Assembly: GCA_023229765.1 (NCBI GenBank)
Contig: JALNYO010000007.1
Span: 71,140 to 135,139 of the forward strand
From: Syntrophales bacterium
GTDB taxonomy: Bacteria; Desulfobacterota; Syntrophia; Syntrophales; UBA5619
DNA: 64,000 nucleotides
Direction of reading: 5' to 3'
Position 1 is the stretch's first letter. Each line of letters begins with the position of its first letter. The notes under the pieces are model-generated. The model was given only the letters and a program-made list of their open reading frames with translations, did no database searches and was not told where the DNA came from. Position numbers and translations under genes: made by a program. Positions 8,745 to 16,390 of this stretch are shown here, one piece after another.

Positions 8745-8881
8745 TATTCAAGCTTGCCGATCAGCTCTATGGTTTTGAGGTCTTTAATGGTCTTTTCCAG
8801 GGCTTCTTTCCCTTCCTTCGCTATTGCCGGGGATAGTCCCTTGATGCTGGTGCAGAAGAAGCATCTATCCCCTCCGAAAGA
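8726..8881 (-). other. 52-codon open frame continuing past the TGA of the M29-like gene
   Basis: Immediately after the TGA of the gene at 8882-10039, the same frame stays open for 52 codons before another TGA. It contains GGDRCFFCTSIKG and a lysine/glutamate-rich helix (KEGKEALEKTIKDLK). The composition looks like coding sequence. It may be the remnant of a lost gene, a short separate reading frame, or, less likely, a readthrough or selenocysteine extension. It overlaps the last codons of the convergent flavoprotein gene. Confidence 0.3.
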
Positions 8882-10039
8882 TCAATAGCTTCGGACTACG
8901 GGCTCAAGTCCTGGACGCCCGGGATATTTTGCTGCAATATCAATTACAGCCGGGTGATCCAGTGCCATGAGATGTCCCCGGTCATGGACCAGCGTGTCCC
9001 CCACCCGAAAGGTTGCATTCATGATGTCGCCTGTGCAGTGCATCCAGTAGGGGTAAGCATCTGTGGGCGGCGGCGCCCCGATATGGACATGAATGTTGGA
9101 GCTGTGCGAATGCTCTATCAGGCGGTGGTAAAGGATGCTGGGGCACTGCTGCAGGCTCACATTTGCCTGTGGATGGACGCCGAAATGGAGGCAATTGAAA
9201 CCGTAAACCTCATCGCCGAGACGCTCGTGCATGGAGACGAGAAACCGCTTCAGAGCCTCTGCCTCATCACCGCCTTCTATTCCGGTAATCCTTGAATTCT
9301 CAACGGTGATCCTGATAGCCTTACTGAAATAGGGCGAGATTCCTATATAACGCGACCACCAGCTTAGCATCCTGTCGAAAATGAAGATGCCGTTCACATC
9401 CCTTAACCGGATAGGCGGATGAACCCACTCCGGCCAGGGGCGATATGAATTAGATTCCTCACGCCGTATTGAATAGCTGGGAAACCAGGGGTGGTTAGGG
9501 TGTAAAGCGGGATTAATAAATCCTTCCAGGTGCGTACCGTTATCGTCTGTAATTTGCCATGCCAGCCCTTCTTGAAAAGGGATAGATGCCTGGTAGCGTA
9601 TCTCGTTGACAAGTTCGTAGGGTGTCTGCGCCCAGGCAGTGCAGAGCAGCGGAGCAGTCACCGCAAAATTGCGCACAAGGACTACCTTTGTTTCCCATTG
9701 GTATTGTTTGAGTTCAACGAGCTCTTCAAAAACGATGTCGAAAGAGTTGTTAATCAACACATCGCAGGCCCCCATGGCGGCCTTGACGACAGGAGGAATG
9801 CGCCAGGCATGCGGTTTGGCAGGCTCATCAATCCAGAGCACCGATGTGTTGGCGCCCCGGTGCTGGACGGCAGCCTGAATCCAGGAGATAGCCGTTTCGT
9901 CAACGAGATTATCCCCTCCATGGAGTCCATCGATATGCGCCAGGACGACAACCTCTTGGCCTGCCTTTATTTTGGCGCAATTATCGAGCATATCATCGAT
10001 AGCCACAGCCGCGCCCCTTGTAATCCCCAAGGCACTCAT
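8882..10039 (-). CDS. M29 aminopeptidase / NicX-like metalloprotein
   Basis: A 385-residue soluble protein. The N-terminal half has alternating strands and helices like the aminopeptidase T (M29) fold. The C-terminal part carries a histidine-rich set of segments (LHFGVHPQAN, HSSNIHVHIG, YPYWMHCTG, LVHDRGHLMAL) that fits metal ligands of the M29 family, a family that also contains the ring-opening dioxygenase NicX. In a strict anaerobe a dioxygenase role is implausible, so a hydrolase is more likely. The start is ATG 10039, nine bases after GGGAGG; an in-frame GTG at 10048 directly abuts that site and is rejected. The divergent GntR regulator may control it. Confidence 0.65.
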   Translation of the reverse strand: MSALGITRGAAVAIDDMLDNCAKIKAGQEVVVLAHIDGLHGGDNLVDETAISWIQAAVQHRGANTSVLWIDEPAKPHAWRIPPVVKAAMGACDVLINNSFDIVFEELVELKQYQWETKVVLVRNFAVTAPLLCTAWAQTPYELVNEIRYQASIPFQEGLAWQITDDNGTHLEGFINPALHPNHPWFPSYSIRREESNSYRPWPEWVHPPIRLRDVNGIFIFDRMLSWWSRYIGISPYFSKAIRITVENSRITGIEGGDEAEALKRFLVSMHERLGDEVYGFNCLHFGVHPQANVSLQQCPSILYHRLIEHSHSSNIHVHIGAPPPTDAYPYWMHCTGDIMNATFRVGDTLVHDRGHLMALDHPAVIDIAAKYPGRPGLEPVVRSY

Positions 10040-10498
10040 AACATGCACCCTCCCGCATTAAAAAAATCAAAATTTTTTATCATCAGCAAAATGATCATAA
10101 GGAAATTTCTTTTCTATATCGAAAATTTATCTGCTGTTTACCAAACATTTTTGTTGACATATTATTCTGTTCTACAGTATTTATTTATTAACAAGTAACG
10201 GGGTCAACACGCTCACGACATTATTACCAGGGAGTCGCTGGCCAACAATCTGCAGCGCCTTGGGCGAGAAAATTTTGGCAGAACAGCGGAAATATCGTGA
10301 AGCGGGTTTAATGACTTGAGCAGACATGTCGTTCACTAACCTCTGGTTAAGAAGCAGGCCGCGCCAGCTTGGGTGCAAGACGATAAATCATGCGTCGATT
10401 CTTAACGATTTAGAATAAAAGCAAATTAAATGCGCGCGTATTAAGGCAAACCTTTATATTAAACCATTGCACATAAACGGGAAGAATGTCAACAAAAA
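10040..10498. promoter_or_regulatory. 459-bp divergent regulatory region
   Basis: This AT-rich stretch separates the M29-like gene (-) from the GntR regulator (+) and must hold both promoters. TTGACA occurs at 10154-10159 on the plus strand, but without a convincing -10 at the right distance. No clear FadR-type palindrome could be picked by eye. A 65-codon frame on the minus strand (10181-10378) has no recognisable features and is not called. Confidence 0.4.
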
Positions 10499-11242
10499 AT
10501 GACAGTTCAATTTAAACCACTGAACGAGAAAAAGAACTTTGAGAAAATCGTTGACGTGCTGAAACAGAAGATTTTTTCGGGCGAGTTTCACTCAGGCGAC
10601 CGTTTGCCTGTAGAGCGAGACCTGGCTGAGAAGCTCAGAGTAAGCCGTCTCTCGGTGCGGGAAGCCTATCGTTCCCTTGAATTATTCGGAATGGTGGAAA
10701 TCCGCAGAGGCAATGAAGGAGGAGCATTTATCCGCACGCCGAACAGAAGCTCTATTATCCAGAGCGTGGGCGATCTATTCCGTTTTCAGGGCCTCACCCT
10801 GGAACAATGGACGGAAGCGCGCCTCCTGCTTGAACTGGACATTGCCAGATTGGCCATAAAGCGCGCCGACAAAAACGATTATGCGCGCCTGGAAGGTTTG
10901 ATCGGAGAAGCTTATCAAAAGATCGAAGCCGGCGTCCCCGCCCATGAAGAACATATATCTTTTCACCGACGCTTTGCAGAAACCGCCCGCAACCCCATTC
11001 TCTTTACGGCATATAACTCGATGATGGGCCTTCTTTTGGACAGCCTGCTGGTCCTCCATGCCCCCTTGGAGCATGCTCAGAATGCTGCAGAAATTCACAG
11101 GCGCATTGTGGATGTCATGAAGGGCGGTGATTTCAGCCTGTTATCAGAGGTAATCGAAGAGCACGTCCGGGAGGCAGGCAAGCGGCTGGTTTATATTGCA
11201 AAATCATCTCCGCTCTTTAACGGGAATCTCTCGCAAGAGTAA
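10499..11242 (+). CDS. GntR-family transcriptional regulator, FadR subfamily
   Basis: A 247-residue regulator. Residues about 12-80 form a winged helix-turn-helix with the GntR hallmark (GDRLPVERDLAEKL, then VSRLSVREAYRSLE). The rest is a helical FCD effector domain with RLLLELDIARLAI, a conserved histidine in EHISFHRRFAE and a late EEHVREAGKRL that would provide acidic/histidine metal or ligand contacts. FCD-type regulators normally repress catabolic genes and respond to organic acids. It is divergent from the M29-like gene and close to the transporter/aldolase cluster, so it is a candidate regulator of both. Its 3' end overlaps thiE by 39 bases, tail to tail. Confidence 0.9.
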   Translation: MTVQFKPLNEKKNFEKIVDVLKQKIFSGEFHSGDRLPVERDLAEKLRVSRLSVREAYRSLELFGMVEIRRGNEGGAFIRTPNRSSIIQSVGDLFRFQGLTLEQWTEARLLLELDIARLAIKRADKNDYARLEGLIGEAYQKIEAGVPAHEEHISFHRRFAETARNPILFTAYNSMMGLLLDSLLVLHAPLEHAQNAAEIHRRIVDVMKGGDFSLLSEVIEEHVREAGKRLVYIAKSSPLFNGNLSQE

Positions 11243-11869
11243 GGCTTTGAGTATATTCGCCAGGGTTTTCGCCGCGCCGGCGATATCGCGCTGCGCCATT
11301 ATTGCAGAAACAACGGCGACGCCGTCAATCCCGGTTTTCAGCGCCGCCTCAATGTTGCCCAAGCCAATCCCGCCGATCGCCACAACCGGGATCCTGACGT
11401 TTGCTTTGATTTTTGCCAATTCTGTAAGCGCTACCTGGTCGGCGTCTGTTTTCGTACCGGTTGGGAAAACCGCGCCGACCCCCAGATAATCGGCCCCCTG
11501 CGCCTCCAGCGCCAGCGCCTCTGCAAGCGTACAGGCGGAGGCGCCGACGATCTTTTCCCGCCCCAGAATCGCGTGGGCAATCGGAATGGACAAATCGTCA
11601 GAACCGAGATGCACCCCGTCAGCATCACAGGCAAAGGCGATGTCTATCCGGTCGTTGATGATAAACGGAATTCCGCATCTGTCCGTAACATCTTTTACCC
11701 TCTTCGCAATTTCCAAATATTCCCGCGACGAAATATACTTTTCGCGAAGCTGCACAGCGGTCGCCCCGCCCTGAATCGCCTCTTCGACGGCGTCCTCGAG
11801 ACTTTTTTCCCCAAGCCAGCGGCGATCGGTCACCAGATACAGTGAATAATCGATTTTTTTTGTTTTCAT
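11204..11869 (-). CDS. thiE: Thiamine-phosphate synthase
   Basis: A 221-residue TIM-barrel enzyme that joins HMP-pyrophosphate and thiazole phosphate to give thiamine phosphate. Family motifs are clear: YLVTDRRW at the N-terminus, AVQLREK, the phosphate-binding FIINDRIDIA, DGVHLGSDDL, GASACTLAEAL, YLGVGAVFPTGTK and VVAIGGIG. It is preceded by a TPP riboswitch and a terminator-like hairpin, so expression should fall when thiamine pyrophosphate is plentiful. No other thi gene is seen in this window. It converges with and slightly overlaps the GntR gene. Confidence 0.96.
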   Translation of the reverse strand: MKTKKIDYSLYLVTDRRWLGEKSLEDAVEEAIQGGATAVQLREKYISSREYLEIAKRVKDVTDRCGIPFIINDRIDIAFACDADGVHLGSDDLSIPIAHAILGREKIVGASACTLAEALALEAQGADYLGVGAVFPTGTKTDADQVALTELAKIKANVRIPVVAIGGIGLGNIEAALKTGIDGVAVVSAIMAQRDIAGAAKTLANILKALLLREIPVKERR

Positions 11870-12020
11870 GTCTGCCCCCTTAAATGCCCCCCTTTGAGGA
11901 ATCGGGGATGATGTTTATCGGAGCCCCGTCATTTTCAGCCGCCGGCTTCCTCTCCCCGGTTATCTTTCCCTGCCGTGCGGACTCCAACAGCGTCATGGTG
12001 GCTTTACTCTCTATGCAATA

Positions 12021-12055
12021 AAAAGGCCGCCCCCAGAAGGGAAGCGGCCTTTTTT
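12021..12055 (-). terminator. Attenuator hairpin of the thiE TPP riboswitch
   Basis: Read on the minus strand, GGCCGC pairs with GCGGCC around a GC-rich loop, flanked by A and T runs (AAAAAAGGCCGC ... GCGGCCTTTTT). It lies between the riboswitch aptamer and thiE, about 150 bases before the start codon. This is the position expected of the expression platform that terminates transcription when TPP binds. Confidence 0.8.
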
Positions 12056-12065
12056 CAATAGAACG

Positions 12066-12156
12066 TCCGGCTCATTTCCCTCCGCAGGCATTACCCTGAT
12101 CAGGTCAAGGGTTGCCGGAAGCCCGGTATCTCAGTCCTTATGGACACCCCTAACGA
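12066..12156 (-). promoter_or_regulatory. TPP riboswitch (thi box)
   Basis: On the minus strand the aptamer reads GGGGTGTCC, then GGACTGAGATACCGGGC, then ACCCTTGACCTGATCAGGG, and ends in TAATGCCTGCGGAGGGAA. The CTGAGA and the GACCTGATC...TAATGCC...GCGGAGGGAA blocks are the conserved pyrimidine- and pyrophosphate-sensing helices of the THI element. It lies upstream of thiE and is followed by a strong hairpin. Confidence 0.96.
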
Positions 12157-12171
12157 GCAAAAATGTTTAAT

Positions 12172-12195
12172 CAGCGCGGTACATTGTCCGCGCTG
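12172..12195 (-). terminator. Terminator-like hairpin after the NuoG-like gene
   Basis: CAGCGCGG and CCGCGCTG form a perfect 8-bp stem with an 8-base loop, about 28 bases past the stop of the NuoG-like gene. On the minus strand it is followed by ATTAAACATTTTTG. It probably ends the por-nuo transcript just before the thiE leader begins. Confidence 0.65.
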
Positions 12196-12222
12196 AAGAA
12201 ATTTTGTCAAAAAACGATACCG

Positions 12223-12942
12223 TTACCGGCAGCTGGAGCAGACCATCAGCTCTTCTACTGGCACGCCGGTCCGCCCGCTTATGTACTGAAGCTGATCCTC
12301 GGGGGCAAAGTAACGGCCGCAGACCTTGCAGACCGCCATCTTGAAGTCCCGCCCCCAGATCGTGCGGACATCCCCGGCAGGGGAGGTAAGCATCTCTATT
12401 TCCCCCGTCGGGCAGACATAGGAGCAGGCGCCGCAGCCGATGCAGACATTGGAAGGCTCGTGAAACGGCGTGCAGACATTCTTTTGCGGGCCGCGGGAGG
12501 AAAACCCGATCGCGCTCACTCCGACGATCTTCTCGCATGTCCGGACGCATAAGCGGCAGAGCACGCATTTATTTCCGTCCTCGCTCGCTTTAAACCGCGG
12601 CTCGGGGCTGATCCCCATATTCTCCGCCATCTTTGCAAGCTGCTCCGATTCCGGGGCGCGGGCAAGAAGGAGCTGGATCACCGTGCGCCGAACATTCATC
12701 ACCCGCTCGCTTGCAGTGTTGACAACCAGTCCCTCGGCAACCGGGTAGAGGCAGGAGGTGACAACCTTCGTTCTGCTCCCCTCCCCTATTTCCACGCTGC
12801 AAAGACGGCACGCCCCCGACGGCTCCAGAGATTCATGGTGGCACAATGTCGGGATAACTATGCCATTTTGTCGGGCAACATCCAAAAGGGTCTGCCCTTC
12901 CTCCGCTTGAATCTTTTTGTTGTCTATCGTCAGATTAACCAT
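12223..12942 (-). CDS. NuoG/HoxU-like iron-sulfur subunit
   Basis: A 239-residue electron-transfer subunit. Residues about 1-80 are a [2Fe-2S] plant-type domain with CHHESLEPSGACRLC. This is followed by an N-terminal NuoG-like His-Cys cluster region, then two [4Fe-4S] motifs: CVLCRLCVRTC around 125 and CIGCGACSYVCP around 165. Near the C-terminus CKVCGRYF and CSSCR could bind zinc or another cluster. It lacks the molybdopterin or H-cluster domain of full NuoG or HydA. Eleven bases separate it from the NuoF-like gene, so the three minus-strand genes likely make one soluble NAD(H)-linked complex. Confidence 0.85.
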   Translation of the reverse strand: MVNLTIDNKKIQAEEGQTLLDVARQNGIVIPTLCHHESLEPSGACRLCSVEIGEGSRTKVVTSCLYPVAEGLVVNTASERVMNVRRTVIQLLLARAPESEQLAKMAENMGISPEPRFKASEDGNKCVLCRLCVRTCEKIVGVSAIGFSSRGPQKNVCTPFHEPSNVCIGCGACSYVCPTGEIEMLTSPAGDVRTIWGRDFKMAVCKVCGRYFAPEDQLQYISGRTGVPVEELMVCSSCR

Positions 12943-12953
12943 TTTTTCTACCT

Positions 12954-14807
12954 TTACCTCACGATGATCGCATCAAATTGGCAGCTTTCCTTGCAGGCGC
13001 CGCATCTCGTGCATTTATCAGGATCGATTTTGTGGGCCTGCTTCTTTTCGCCGGTCGCGGCCCCCACGGGACATACCTTCGCGCACAGGGTGCAGCCGGT
13101 ACACTTTTTTGGGTCAACGCTGTACGTGATGAGCGACTTGCAGACACCCGCGGGACAGCGTTTTTCCTTGATATGCGCCTCGTACTCGTCACGGAAGTAA
13201 CGGATCGTGCTGAGTACCGGGTTCGGGGCGCTGGTGCCGAGGGCGCACAGGGCGCCGTCCTTGATGCTGGCCGCAAGCGACTCGAGCAGCTCGATATCGC
13301 CTTCCCTGCCCTTCCCTTCGGTGATATCCACCAGGATTTCTTTCATCCGCTGCACGCCTTCCCGGCAGGGAACGCACTTGCCGCAGGATTCATTGGCCAG
13401 AAAGTTCGTAAAGTAGCGGGCCAGATCAACCATACAGGTGCCTTCATCCATGACGATCATGCCGCCGGAGCCCATCATGGAACCGACTTTGGTAAGTTCG
13501 TCATAGTCAACCGGCATATCGAGATAAGCCTCTGGGATGCAGCCGCCGGATGGCCCGCCGGTCTGAATCGCCTTGAATTTCCGGTTATTGAGAATACCGC
13601 CGCCAATATCGAAGACTATCTCGCGCAGCTTCGTTCCCATCGGCACCTCGACGAGGCCGGTATTGTTGATCTTGCCAACCAGCGAGAATATCTTCGTCCC
13701 CTTGCTGTGGTCGGTGCCGATCCCGGCGTACCAGTCGCCGCCGTTGTTGATGATAAACGGGACATTCGCCCATGTTTCCACGTTGTTGAGGTTTGTCGGC
13801 TTGTCGTAGAGCCCCTTTTCGGTGGCGTGGACATACTTGGCGCGCGGCTCGCCCGCCCTGCCCTCCAAAGAGGCAAACAACGCCGACGACTCGCCGCAGA
13901 CAAAAGCGCCGCCGCCGCGATTCACCTTCAGGTCGAAGGAAAAACCACTGCCCAGAATGTTCTCGCCGAGGAGGCCAGCCTCCCGCGCCTGCTTGATCGC
14001 AATATTGATATTCTCAACGGCGAGCGGATATTCGTTGCGGACGTAGACATATCCCTCGTTCGACCCGATCGCATAGGCGCCGATGATCATCCCTTCCAGA
14101 ACAAGGTGGGGGTTGCCTTCGAGCAGGCTGCGATCCATATAGGCGCCGGGGTCTCCTTCATCGGCGTTGCAGATCACATACTTGGGAGTCCCTGCCGCCT
14201 TGCTGGTCTCTTCCCATTTTCGGCCTGCCGGGAATCCTCCGCCGCCCCGCCCTCGCAGGTTCGCCGTTACGACCTCCCGGATGATCTCCCCGGGCTTCAT
14301 CTTAAGTGCCTTGGCAAGGGCGCTGTAACCGTCAACAGCAAGATAATCCTCCATTTTTTTCGGATCGACCTTGCTGTTCATGCCGAAGACAGTTCTGGTC
14401 TGCCGCTTGTAGAACGGGACCTCATCCTCGTGGACATACTTCTCGCCGGTCTGGGGATTGGCATACAGCAGATTATCAATTATCTCCCCCTTCAGGAGCG
14501 TTTTTTCAATGATATCGCCCACGTCGCTAACGCCCACGTGCTGGTAGAAAATATTCTCCGGGGCAAGTATCACCATCGGCCCCCGCTCGCAGAAGCCGTG
14601 GCAGCCGGTCTTCCGAAAGTCGATTTTTACGGAGAGCCCGCGGCGGTCAAGCTCCTCGCGAAAGGCATCGGCCACGCTCATTGCCCCATGAGCAAGACAT
14701 CCCGTGCCCACACAGATCGTAATGCGCTGCTGTTGGGAATCACGGGCGGCTTTGATTTTCTCCTGTAACTCTTTCAATTCACCGAAGGATTTAATTTTGC
14801 TCGTCAT
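12954..14807 (-). CDS. NuoF-like NAD(H)-binding subunit with extra N- and C-terminal Fe-S domains
   Basis: A 617-residue protein. Residues about 1-120 form a thioredoxin-like [2Fe-2S] domain (CVGTGCLAHGA, then CHGFCERGP). The central NuoF part has the FMN/NAD glycine-rich loops (NLRGRGGGGFPAGRKWE, ADEGDPGAYMDR) and the N3 cluster motif ESCGKCVPCREG. A C-terminal dicluster ferredoxin domain carries CTGCTLCAKVCP and CTRCGACKESC. This architecture matches HndC/HydB-type subunits of NADH-linked, often electron-bifurcating complexes. Start ATG 14807 lies just before the NuoE-like stop. No hydrogenase subunit is present nearby, so the partner is probably ferredoxin from the adjacent Por enzyme. Confidence 0.9.
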   Translation of the reverse strand: MTSKIKSFGELKELQEKIKAARDSQQQRITICVGTGCLAHGAMSVADAFREELDRRGLSVKIDFRKTGCHGFCERGPMVILAPENIFYQHVGVSDVGDIIEKTLLKGEIIDNLLYANPQTGEKYVHEDEVPFYKRQTRTVFGMNSKVDPKKMEDYLAVDGYSALAKALKMKPGEIIREVVTANLRGRGGGGFPAGRKWEETSKAAGTPKYVICNADEGDPGAYMDRSLLEGNPHLVLEGMIIGAYAIGSNEGYVYVRNEYPLAVENINIAIKQAREAGLLGENILGSGFSFDLKVNRGGGAFVCGESSALFASLEGRAGEPRAKYVHATEKGLYDKPTNLNNVETWANVPFIINNGGDWYAGIGTDHSKGTKIFSLVGKINNTGLVEVPMGTKLREIVFDIGGGILNNRKFKAIQTGGPSGGCIPEAYLDMPVDYDELTKVGSMMGSGGMIVMDEGTCMVDLARYFTNFLANESCGKCVPCREGVQRMKEILVDITEGKGREGDIELLESLAASIKDGALCALGTSAPNPVLSTIRYFRDEYEAHIKEKRCPAGVCKSLITYSVDPKKCTGCTLCAKVCPVGAATGEKKQAHKIDPDKCTRCGACKESCQFDAIIVR

Positions 14808-14812
14808 TGTAT

Positions 14813-15271
14813 TTATACCTTCTTCCCTATTTTCTTGAGGAGCTTTGTCGATTTGGCGATGTTCATTTCCCCGTGATACTCGCCATCCACCACAACAATC
14901 GGCCCCAGGGCGCAAGCCCCGAGACAACCAACCGTCTCGAAAGAGAACTCTTGGTCCTCGGTCGTTTCGCCATCCTTGATCCCCAGCAGGGTGGTGATGT
15001 TGCTGGCGATAAACTCGGCGCCGCGCACATGACAGGCGGTGCCCATGCAGAGACTGATATGATGGCGGCCCTTCGGCTTCAGGCTGAAAGCCTTGTAAAA
15101 CGTCGCGACTTCGTACACCCGGCTTACCGGAACGCCAAGATTAGCGCTAATTGCCAGCAGGGCATCCTTGGCAAGATAACCGAATTCCTTCTGGACGTCC
15201 TGCATGATGGGAACCAGGTAACTTCGGTCCCCGCCGTAACCTTGCACGATCTCCTTTACCTTTTCTTCCAT
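14813..15271 (-). CDS. NuoE-like [2Fe-2S] subunit
   Basis: A 152-residue thioredoxin-fold subunit with the four NuoE cysteines as CMGTACHVRG and CLGACALGP. The N-terminal helix bundle (YLVPIMQDVQKEFGYL) is also typical. It is the first gene of a nuoE-F-G-like trio and is five bases upstream of the NuoF-like start. HndA/HydC proteins have the same size and layout. It lies 124 bases downstream of porB, separated only by repeat units, so co-transcription with the por genes is plausible. Confidence 0.92.
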   Translation of the reverse strand: MEEKVKEIVQGYGGDRSYLVPIMQDVQKEFGYLAKDALLAISANLGVPVSRVYEVATFYKAFSLKPKGRHHISLCMGTACHVRGAEFIASNITTLLGIKDGETTEDQEFSFETVGCLGACALGPIVVVDGEYHGEMNIAKSTKLLKKIGKKV

Positions 15272-15361
15272 TATCCTTCTACCTCGTCTATTATTTCCGA
15301 AGACACGTTCCGCTTGCTGCGGGCTTCGGGAAGAAGTCCCCTCCCCGCGGCCGCTATTTTT

Positions 15362-15403
15362 ATGAACATTAAGCTACGCTTTATGAACATTAATCTACGA
15401 TTT
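15362..15403 (-). repeat. Two tandem 21-bp repeat units at the 3' end of porB
   Basis: On the minus strand two 21-bp units lie head to tail: 15383-15403 (AAATCGTAGATTAATGTTC...) and 15362-15382 (AAAGCGTAGCTTAATGTTC...). The first unit contains the TAG that ends porB, so the last porB codons (K-S-stop) are repeat sequence. The same unit occurs at 4.7, 29.8 and 55.9 kb. Confidence 0.8.
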
Positions 15404-16390
15404 CACCTGTTCCCTGATCTCAGCGTGGGACTTGGAGCTCTCTATCTTGATCTTGAGCATCTCCCACTCGATATCGATTCTTTCCTGAATGACCTTTATC
15501 TGATCCGGGGTTACATGTCGGAATCGTCCCTGAGTCTTCATGTAATCCGCCACCGGCCGCCGTTTTTCCGGCACCGGCATGGTGAAACGGTACTTTCCGT
15601 CCTCAACCTCGTAAATGGGAAAAACCCCTGTCTCATAGGCAAGGCGGCCAAGTTGGATGCTCGTTTCCGACGGCGAGCGCCATCCTGTCGGGCAGGTAAC
15701 CAGACAGTGGATGTACGCGGGACCCTTAACCTCACGGGCTTTTTTTACCTTGTTCATGAAATCGATCGGGTAGGCCGGCGAAGCCGTCGCCACATAGGGA
15801 ATATTGTGCGCCACCATGATTTCCGTGACGTTTTTCTTCCAGACCTGATTGCCGGGGATTTTCTTGCCCGCCGGCGATGTCGTTGTCGAGGCCATAAACG
15901 GCGTCCCGCTGGAACGCTGGATGCCCGTATTCATATACGCCTCGTTGTCGAAGCAGACATAGAGCATATCGTGACCCCGCTCCATCGCCCCGGACAACGC
16001 CTGAAAACCGATGTCCATCGTCCCGCCGTCGCCGCCGATCGCAACGGATTTTACCCTTTTGTCCGGAATCTTTCCCTTGCGGCGCAGAGCCGTCAAGCCT
16101 GCCTCCACGCCGGAGCCAACCGCCGCGGCGCACGGAAACGCCACGTGTATCCAGGGGAGCCGCCAGGCTGTCGTGGGATAGAGGCTGGAGATAACCTCCA
16201 TGCAACCGGTCGCATTGGTGATGACGGTATCCCTGCCCAAAGCCTTGCACATCAGGCGAATAGCCAGCGCCTCGGCGCAGCCTTGACAGGCGCGATGACC
16301 GGCACTGAAGAACTCCTCCTTGCTTACCAGCTTCGGGGCATAGAGATCAAAGTTTTCTATAATCAAAGGGCTGTTCGCTGCTTTATTCAT
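15395..16390 (-). CDS. porB: 2-oxoacid:ferredoxin oxidoreductase, beta subunit (PorB-like)
   Basis: A 331-residue thiamine-pyrophosphate-binding subunit. It has the PorB cysteine pattern (CQGCAEALA near residue 35, NATGCMEV near 60), the TPP/Mg motif GDGGTMDIGFQAL and DNEAYMNTGIQRS. A fourth cysteine occurs in CLVTCPTGW. The enzyme decarboxylates pyruvate or another 2-oxoacid to its CoA ester and reduces ferredoxin. Its ATG overlaps the stop of porA (TAATG). The last codons run into the 21-bp repeat, which supplies the stop. Substrate choice among pyruvate and related acids cannot be fixed here. Confidence 0.93.
   Translation of the reverse strand: MNKAANSPLIIENFDLYAPKLVSKEEFFSAGHRACQGCAEALAIRLMCKALGRDTVITNATGCMEVISSLYPTTAWRLPWIHVAFPCAAAVGSGVEAGLTALRRKGKIPDKRVKSVAIGGDGGTMDIGFQALSGAMERGHDMLYVCFDNEAYMNTGIQRSSGTPFMASTTTSPAGKKIPGNQVWKKNVTEIMVAHNIPYVATASPAYPIDFMNKVKKAREVKGPAYIHCLVTCPTGWRSPSETSIQLGRLAYETGVFPIYEVEDGKYRFTMPVPEKRRPVADYMKTQGRFRHVTPDQIKVIQERIDIEWEMLKIKIESSKSHAEIREQVKS

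Noticed and set aside
10181..10378. A 65-codon minus-strand frame in the GntR/M29 intergenic region
   Set aside because: No ribosome site, no recognisable motif, and a position inside a divergent promoter region.
12978..14768. A 596-codon open frame on the plus strand
   Set aside because: It lies exactly opposite the NuoF-like gene, whose motifs are unmistakable. The frame is a product of the GC-rich codon pattern and shows no domain of its own.
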